NCBI GenBank assembly: GCA_910584795.1
Contig: CAJUBZ010000003.1
Span: 1 to 64,000, forward strand
DNA: 64,000 nt
Direction of reading: 5' to 3'
Source: an uncultured Eubacterium sp.
GTDB lineage: Bacteria > Bacillota > Clostridia > Lachnospirales > Lachnospiraceae
Shown here: positions 60,027-64,000 of the stretch, in pieces
Numbering within the stretch: the stretch's first letter is position 1
Layout: every line of letters begins with the position of its first letter
The notes under the pieces: model-generated
Seen by the model: the letters and a program-made list of their open reading frames with translations, nothing else
Databases searched by the model: none
What the model was told of the DNA's origin: nothing
Made by a program: the position numbers and the translations under genes

Positions 60027-60812
60027 GTGAATAAAAAATACATTATTAAAAAAATTTTCCTTAATATCATTACACCTGCTTTGATTCCGGTAATAGGAAT
60101 TGTAATTTGGCAGTTGTGCAGTGATGCAGGAATGATTAATTTGCGATTGTATCCTTCTCCGGATAAAATCTGGGATACATTTGTACAGTCCATTAGCAAT
60201 GGAAGCTTGGGTGAAAATCTTTCAGTCAGTGTAAGAAGAGTTTTAATTGGATTTGTAATTGGAGGAAGCTGCGGACTTGTATTAGGGATAATTACAGGAT
60301 TATTTTCCTGGATTAATAAAGCGCTTAGTGCTATTGTAGGAGCTTTAAGGCCAATACCTATGGTAGCATGGATTCCATTGTTCATTTTATGGCTGGGAAT
60401 TGATGAGGCTCCAAAGATTGCAGTTATTACTGTTGGTAGTTTCTGGCCTATATTGGTAAACACGTCTCAGGGAATTAAAAATGTTGACAATAAATATTTA
60501 GAAGTTGGACAAATACTTGAGAAAAACAAATTTCAGATATTAACTAAAATTATCTGGCCCGCATCATTACCATCTGTATTTACTGGTGTCAGACTTGGAA
60601 TCAGTTCAGCATGGAATTGTGTAGTAACAGCCGAAATGATTGCTGCGTCGGCGGGCATCGGGCATATGATTATGCAGGGAAGGCAGTATCATAATGTTGC
60701 ACAGGTATTAGTTGGTGTTGCTGTAATAGGAGTGATTGGTCTGGTATTAGATTTATTTCTTATATGGCTGGAAGATGTTATTTTGAAATGGAATGTGCAA
60801 GAAGGGAAATAA
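60027..60812 (+). CDS. ABC transporter permease (SsuC/TauC type)
   Basis: A 261-aa inner-membrane permease with about six helices. The EAA-like loop is EVGQILEKNKFQILTKIIWP, followed by ASLPSVFTGVRLGISSAWNC. It pairs with the ATPase and the binding protein around it. Confidence 0.92.
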   Translation: MNKKYIIKKIFLNIITPALIPVIGIVIWQLCSDAGMINLRLYPSPDKIWDTFVQSISNGSLGENLSVSVRRVLIGFVIGGSCGLVLGIITGLFSWINKALSAIVGALRPIPMVAWIPLFILWLGIDEAPKIAVITVGSFWPILVNTSQGIKNVDNKYLEVGQILEKNKFQILTKIIWPASLPSVFTGVRLGISSAWNCVVTAEMIAASAGIGHMIMQGRQYHNVAQVLVGVAVIGVIGLVLDLFLIWLEDVILKWNVQEGK

Positions 60813-60817
60813 GACTG

Positions 60818-61600
60818 ATGAGTGAGATGATGAATCAGGGGATTGGAGTTAAGATTAATAATGTAAGTAAAGATTTTCTTGTAGATAATGAAAAAATAAA
60901 AGTATTAGATAATATTAATATGGATATCAAACCGGGAGAATTTGTCAGCATCGTAGGTTCCAGCGGATGTGGAAAAAGTACATTGTTAAAAATGCTGGGG
61001 GGGTTACAGACCCCAAGTACTGGAGAAATACATGTTGGTAACAGACTGGTGGAGAGACCAAATGTTGAGGTTGGGATGATTTTTCAGGAATCCCGGTTGT
61101 TTCCATGGTTGACTTTAGAAGAAAATATTGCATTTGGTATACATGAAAAACTGCCAAGGGATGTGAAGGAACAAATGGTACATGAGCATATTCAAATGGT
61201 CGGATTGGAAGGGTTTGAAAAGGCTCTTCCCAAACAATTATCAGGCGGAATGCAGCAGAGGGCAAGTATCGCTCGAACTTTAATTAACAGGCCAAAGGTA
61301 TTGTTGTTGGATGAACCATTTGGTGCTTTGGATGCATTGACCAGAATAACAATGCAAAATGAAATTTTGAAAATATGGGAAATGGAAAAGACAACAATGA
61401 TTCTGGTTACTCATGATATCGATGAATCGATTTATCTGGGAGACAGGGTGATGGTGTTTTCAAGCAGACCCGGAAAAATAAAGAAAATGATAGATGTGGA
61501 TATCGAAAGACCAAGAAAAAGGAACAGTCAGAACTTTATGGAACTCCGTGAAGAAATTTATAGTGAATTTTTTGGAGAAATAAGTTATAATAAAGCATAA
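60818..61600 (+). CDS. ABC transporter ATP-binding protein (SsuB/TauB type)
   Basis: A 260-aa ATPase. Walker A GSSGCGKSTLL, Q-loop GMIFQESRLFPW, signature LSGGMQQRASIARTL, Walker B VLLLDEPFGALD, and H-loop LVTHDIDE are complete. I chose the ATG at 60818, just after the permease stop; a frame from 60764 overlaps the permease by 49 bp and lacks a site. Confidence 0.93.
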   Translation: MSEMMNQGIGVKINNVSKDFLVDNEKIKVLDNINMDIKPGEFVSIVGSSGCGKSTLLKMLGGLQTPSTGEIHVGNRLVERPNVEVGMIFQESRLFPWLTLEENIAFGIHEKLPRDVKEQMVHEHIQMVGLEGFEKALPKQLSGGMQQRASIARTLINRPKVLLLDEPFGALDALTRITMQNEILKIWEMEKTTMILVTHDIDESIYLGDRVMVFSSRPGKIKKMIDVDIERPRKRNSQNFMELREEIYSEFFGEISYNKA

Positions 61601-61629
61601 TATCAAAAAAAAAGGATTGTGAGGTTATT

Positions 61630-62580
61630 GTGAAACAGAACGAATTTTTTTATATCAAAGAAGTTGCGAAGCATCATAGTTTTTCGAAAGCATCAAAGGC
61701 ATTAGGAATATCACAGCCGGCATTAAGTAATTATATTAAGAAGGTAGAGGAATCTTTAGGAGTATTACTTTTTGATAGAAGTATTTCACCAATAGAGATT
61801 ACGGAATTTGGAAAGATATATTTACAATATGCAGATGAAGTTATTCAGGCAGGTGACAAACTCAATAGTATTATGTCGGATTTACAGAATTTAAAGAAAG
61901 GTGAATTGATTATCGGTAGTACTGCCAGTTTTTCTACAGGGTATCTTCCGGGACCACTCTCCATTTTCCATAATAGTTATCCGGGTATTAATTTGAAGAT
62001 TATTGAAGGTAAGGTTTCTGAAGTAAGGGAACAATGTCTGATTGGAGAAGTTGATATGTTTTTGTCAGATTCGGATATCAATGACGAATTATTTGACAAA
62101 AAAATATTGTTTGATGAACGTATCATTATGGTGGTTCCAAGAGAACTGGAAATCAATGAAAAAATAAAAGATTACAGAGTTCCGTTACAAGAGATTGTAA
62201 AAGGCAATTTATGCGATAAAAAGTATAAATCTCTTAGTTTGAAAGTCATGAAGGATCAGAATTTTATTTTGTTAAATGAGCAGCAGCATATCAGACATAT
62301 GGTTGACAGAATGTTTAATAATGCCGGTTTCCATCCGAATGTTGTAATGCAGGTTCCACAGACTATTACAGGTCTGGCAATGAGTATTGCAGGGGTTGGA
62401 ATATCTTTTGTTGCCGAAAGTACAATTAAGTATAATAATTTGGAAGAACACCCATATTATTATAAAGTAGGCGGTGATAAAGAAGCTATCCGAACAATGT
62501 GTATTGCGTATAAGAAAGGAAAATATATTCCAAACGCAGGACAGAAATTTATAGAAATTCTAAAAGAGCAATTAGGATAA
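61630..62580 (+). CDS. LysR-family transcriptional regulator
   Basis: A 316-aa regulator. The N-terminal winged helix (FFYIKEVAKHHSFSKASKAL, then GISQPALSNYIKKVEESLGV) and a periplasmic-binding-like effector domain (ELIIGSTASFSTGYLPGPLS onward) are typical. The start is a GTG with GTGAGG upstream. Placed last in the transporter operon, it probably controls it in response to a sulfur or nitrogen signal. Confidence 0.92.
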   Translation: MKQNEFFYIKEVAKHHSFSKASKALGISQPALSNYIKKVEESLGVLLFDRSISPIEITEFGKIYLQYADEVIQAGDKLNSIMSDLQNLKKGELIIGSTASFSTGYLPGPLSIFHNSYPGINLKIIEGKVSEVREQCLIGEVDMFLSDSDINDELFDKKILFDERIIMVVPRELEINEKIKDYRVPLQEIVKGNLCDKKYKSLSLKVMKDQNFILLNEQQHIRHMVDRMFNNAGFHPNVVMQVPQTITGLAMSIAGVGISFVAESTIKYNNLEEHPYYYKVGGDKEAIRTMCIAYKKGKYIPNAGQKFIEILKEQLG

Positions 62581-62604
62581 AGCGCACCAGCGGTGCGCTT
62601 TTTC
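62581..62604 (+). terminator. Terminator after the LysR gene
   Basis: AGCGCACC-AGC-GGTGCGCT followed by TTTTTC. Confidence 0.9.
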
Positions 62605-62697
62605 TGTGTTTGTTTTATTGCACTAATACGTTGCTTATGATAAAATAAAAAAGATTATGGGAATTTGTGCCCGTTCACTTAAAACAGTATCGAGGTA

Positions 62698-63141
62698 ATG
62701 AAAATGCTAAATAATGAAAAAATCATATTAATGACAAAATTGTCATTATACGAGCAGAAAAATGAAAAATCAGAAATAAAATCCAGCAGATATTTCAAAA
62801 GTGATTATATGTTGATGAAAATGCTGGGTTCTTTTATAAGCGTTACTGTAGGATATTTTTTATGCTTGGTATTATGGGGTGTCTTTAGTGCAGATAAAAT
62901 GATTGGGAGTATGACTACTACAGGAAAGTTTGTTGGGCTGCTTGTTCTACTTGTGATTATATATGCTGCACTGACTGTTACATATATGATTTTCAGTTAT
63001 GCGTTTTTTTCACATAGATTTCGAAAAATTAGGAGAAATTTAAAAGAATATAATGGAGATTTAAAAACATTACATCGAATACAGGAACAGGAATATGATG
63101 CAATTATTGATGAATTAGAAGAGGGAGGCGAGGAAGCATAA
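62698..63141 (+). CDS. Small two-helix membrane protein, unknown function
   Basis: A 147-aa protein with a charged N-terminus, two membrane helices (FISVTVGYFLCLVLWGVFS at about 47-65 and FVGLLVLLVIIYAALTVTYMI at about 79-100), and a basic then acidic coiled C-terminus. I do not recognise the family. Its stop overlaps the start of the next gene (TAATG), so the two probably form a membrane complex. Confidence 0.7.
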   Translation: MKMLNNEKIILMTKLSLYEQKNEKSEIKSSRYFKSDYMLMKMLGSFISVTVGYFLCLVLWGVFSADKMIGSMTTTGKFVGLLVLLVIIYAALTVTYMIFSYAFFSHRFRKIRRNLKEYNGDLKTLHRIQEQEYDAIIDELEEGGEEA

Positions 63142-64000
63142 TGACAACTTTATTTGAATTAAGAGAAAAACTAAAAAATTTTTATGGGGCTCATGAAGTG
63201 ATGCTGAGACCAATCATTAAATTCATTGCAGTGTTTGTATCATTGCTTCTGATTAAATCTAATATTGGGTTTATGAGTTTTTTAAATTCGTGGCTCATAA
63301 TGCTTTCACTATCTGTAATCAGTGCTTTTCTTCCGTGGAATGTGGTGGCAGTTATTTTGTCGGCAGATATATTAGCAAATGTATTTTCTGTTTCCATTGA
63401 ATTGGGAGGACTCATTTTATTAATTGTATTAATTTTGTTTTTACTGTTTTTCAGATTTTCTCCAAAACAGGGAGCACTTTTAGTATTTATTCCATTGGCA
63501 TTCTTTTTGAAAATACCGTATGCAATACCTGTTGTTGTCGGTTTGCTGTGGGCACCATATGCAATTATACCGGTTATATTTGGTACAATTATATATTTTA
63601 TGATTTATGTAATAAGCGAAAATACAGCGCTTTTAACACGTATGTCTAATGGCAATATTAGTTCTGCCAGTGTTAATTCTATTATTAATATGATGGGTAA
63701 TAATAATGAGATGGTTTTAATTATAATTGCGTTTGTAATAACCATTTTGGTAGTGTATTTTATCAAGAGAATGTCAGTAGATAATGCATGGACTATTGCA
63801 ATTTTTGCTGGAGGAATCTTGCAGTTTGTTATTGTTCTGGTAGGCAGCCTTATGTTAAAAACGGACAGTTCGCTGATAGAAATAATAATCGGGAATACTC
63901 TTTCGGTTGTTGTGTCCTTTATCATACATTTTTTTGTATTTTCTGTGGACTATTCAAGAACAGAGCATACCCAGTTTGAAGATGATGAATATTATTATTA
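63141..64000 (+). CDS. Polytopic membrane protein, 3' end outside the window
   Basis: At least 286 codons are open from the ATG overlapping the previous stop (MTTLFELREKLKNFYGAHEV). About eight or nine hydrophobic helices follow in a regular pattern, and the visible end is acidic and Tyr-rich (EDDEYYY). The look is that of a transporter or channel. No known motif is recognised. The frame runs past the window end. Confidence 0.75.
   Translation, partial: MTTLFELREKLKNFYGAHEVMLRPIIKFIAVFVSLLLIKSNIGFMSFLNSWLIMLSLSVISAFLPWNVVAVILSADILANVFSVSIELGGLILLIVLILFLLFFRFSPKQGALLVFIPLAFFLKIPYAIPVVVGLLWAPYAIIPVIFGTIIYFMIYVISENTALLTRMSNGNISSASVNSIINMMGNNNEMVLIIIAFVITILVVYFIKRMSVDNAWTIAIFAGGILQFVIVLVGSLMLKTDSSLIEIIIGNTLSVVVSFIIHFFVFSVDYSRTEHTQFEDDEYYY

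Overview
The window looks like chromosome from a low-GC, spore-forming Clostridia, most likely Lachnospiraceae. The pointers are a cotJ spore-coat operon, PPi-type phosphofructokinase, type III glutamine synthetase, a class B sortase, small proteins of families common in Lachnospiraceae (DUF6145, DUF6465, DUF1858 types), and very large lysine- and threonine-rich secreted hydrolases. This placement is an inference from gene content.

Layout. 1-2510: tail of a tRNA-Gln, a PPi-phosphofructokinase (minus strand), then cotJA, cotJB and the first 32 codons of cotJC. 2511-19684: a 17,174-bp integrated element that splits cotJC. It has a large serine recombinase at its left end, a repressor/ImmA-like control region, an ArpU-like regulator, three near-identical secreted Ig-like proteins, a siphovirus-type tail module (tube, chaperone with -1 frameshift, tape measure, Dit, Tal, fibre), a glycosyltransferase, holin, amidase endolysin and a secreted subtilase. 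It has no terminase, portal, capsid or replication gene. 19685-20201: the remaining 168 codons of cotJC. The 10-bp sequence CGGTGGACCG sits at both junctions in the same reading frame, so recombination between the copies rebuilds a 200-codon cotJC. This is the arrangement of sporulation-excised (skin-like) elements, and a perfect sigma-E-type -10 (CATACAAT) lies in front of the recombinase.

20202-27419: GH16 beta-glucanase, class II aldolase, sortase B, glutamine synthetase III with a terminator-bearing leader, and a Ca2+/Na+ antiporter. 27420-33466: a decayed island with a tyrosine-recombinase remnant, a holin-like type I toxin candidate, a DUF1492-type pseudogene, three paralogous cassettes for small secreted Cys/His-rich peptides (the third frameshifted in a poly-A run) behind tandem Spo0A-like boxes, and two copies of a 12-residue leader ORF followed by an attenuator-like hairpin. 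33467-43929: housekeeping genes (cyclophilin, DUF6465 protein, SH3 protein, NfeD/SPFH pair, coaX-dus-greA-lysS, an endonuclease/phosphatase-fold protein, an S1-domain protein). 43930-57488: secreted depolymerases, namely a 1940-residue protein with three GH18 chitinase domains, a subtilase with discoidin and FN3 domains, and a second GH16 enzyme; together with the first GH16 these suggest use of chitin and beta-1,3-glucan, for example fungal walls. 57489-64000: a serpin relic, a 2-hydroxyacid dehydrogenase, a sulfonate/nitrate-type ABC transporter with a LysR regulator, and the start of a membrane-protein operon cut by the window end.

The main discovery candidate is the cotJC-interrupting element, whose cargo looks like a phage tail (tailocin-like) plus lysis cassette and would be removed when the spore coat catalase is needed. 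All statements are from reading the sequence; no database search was run.
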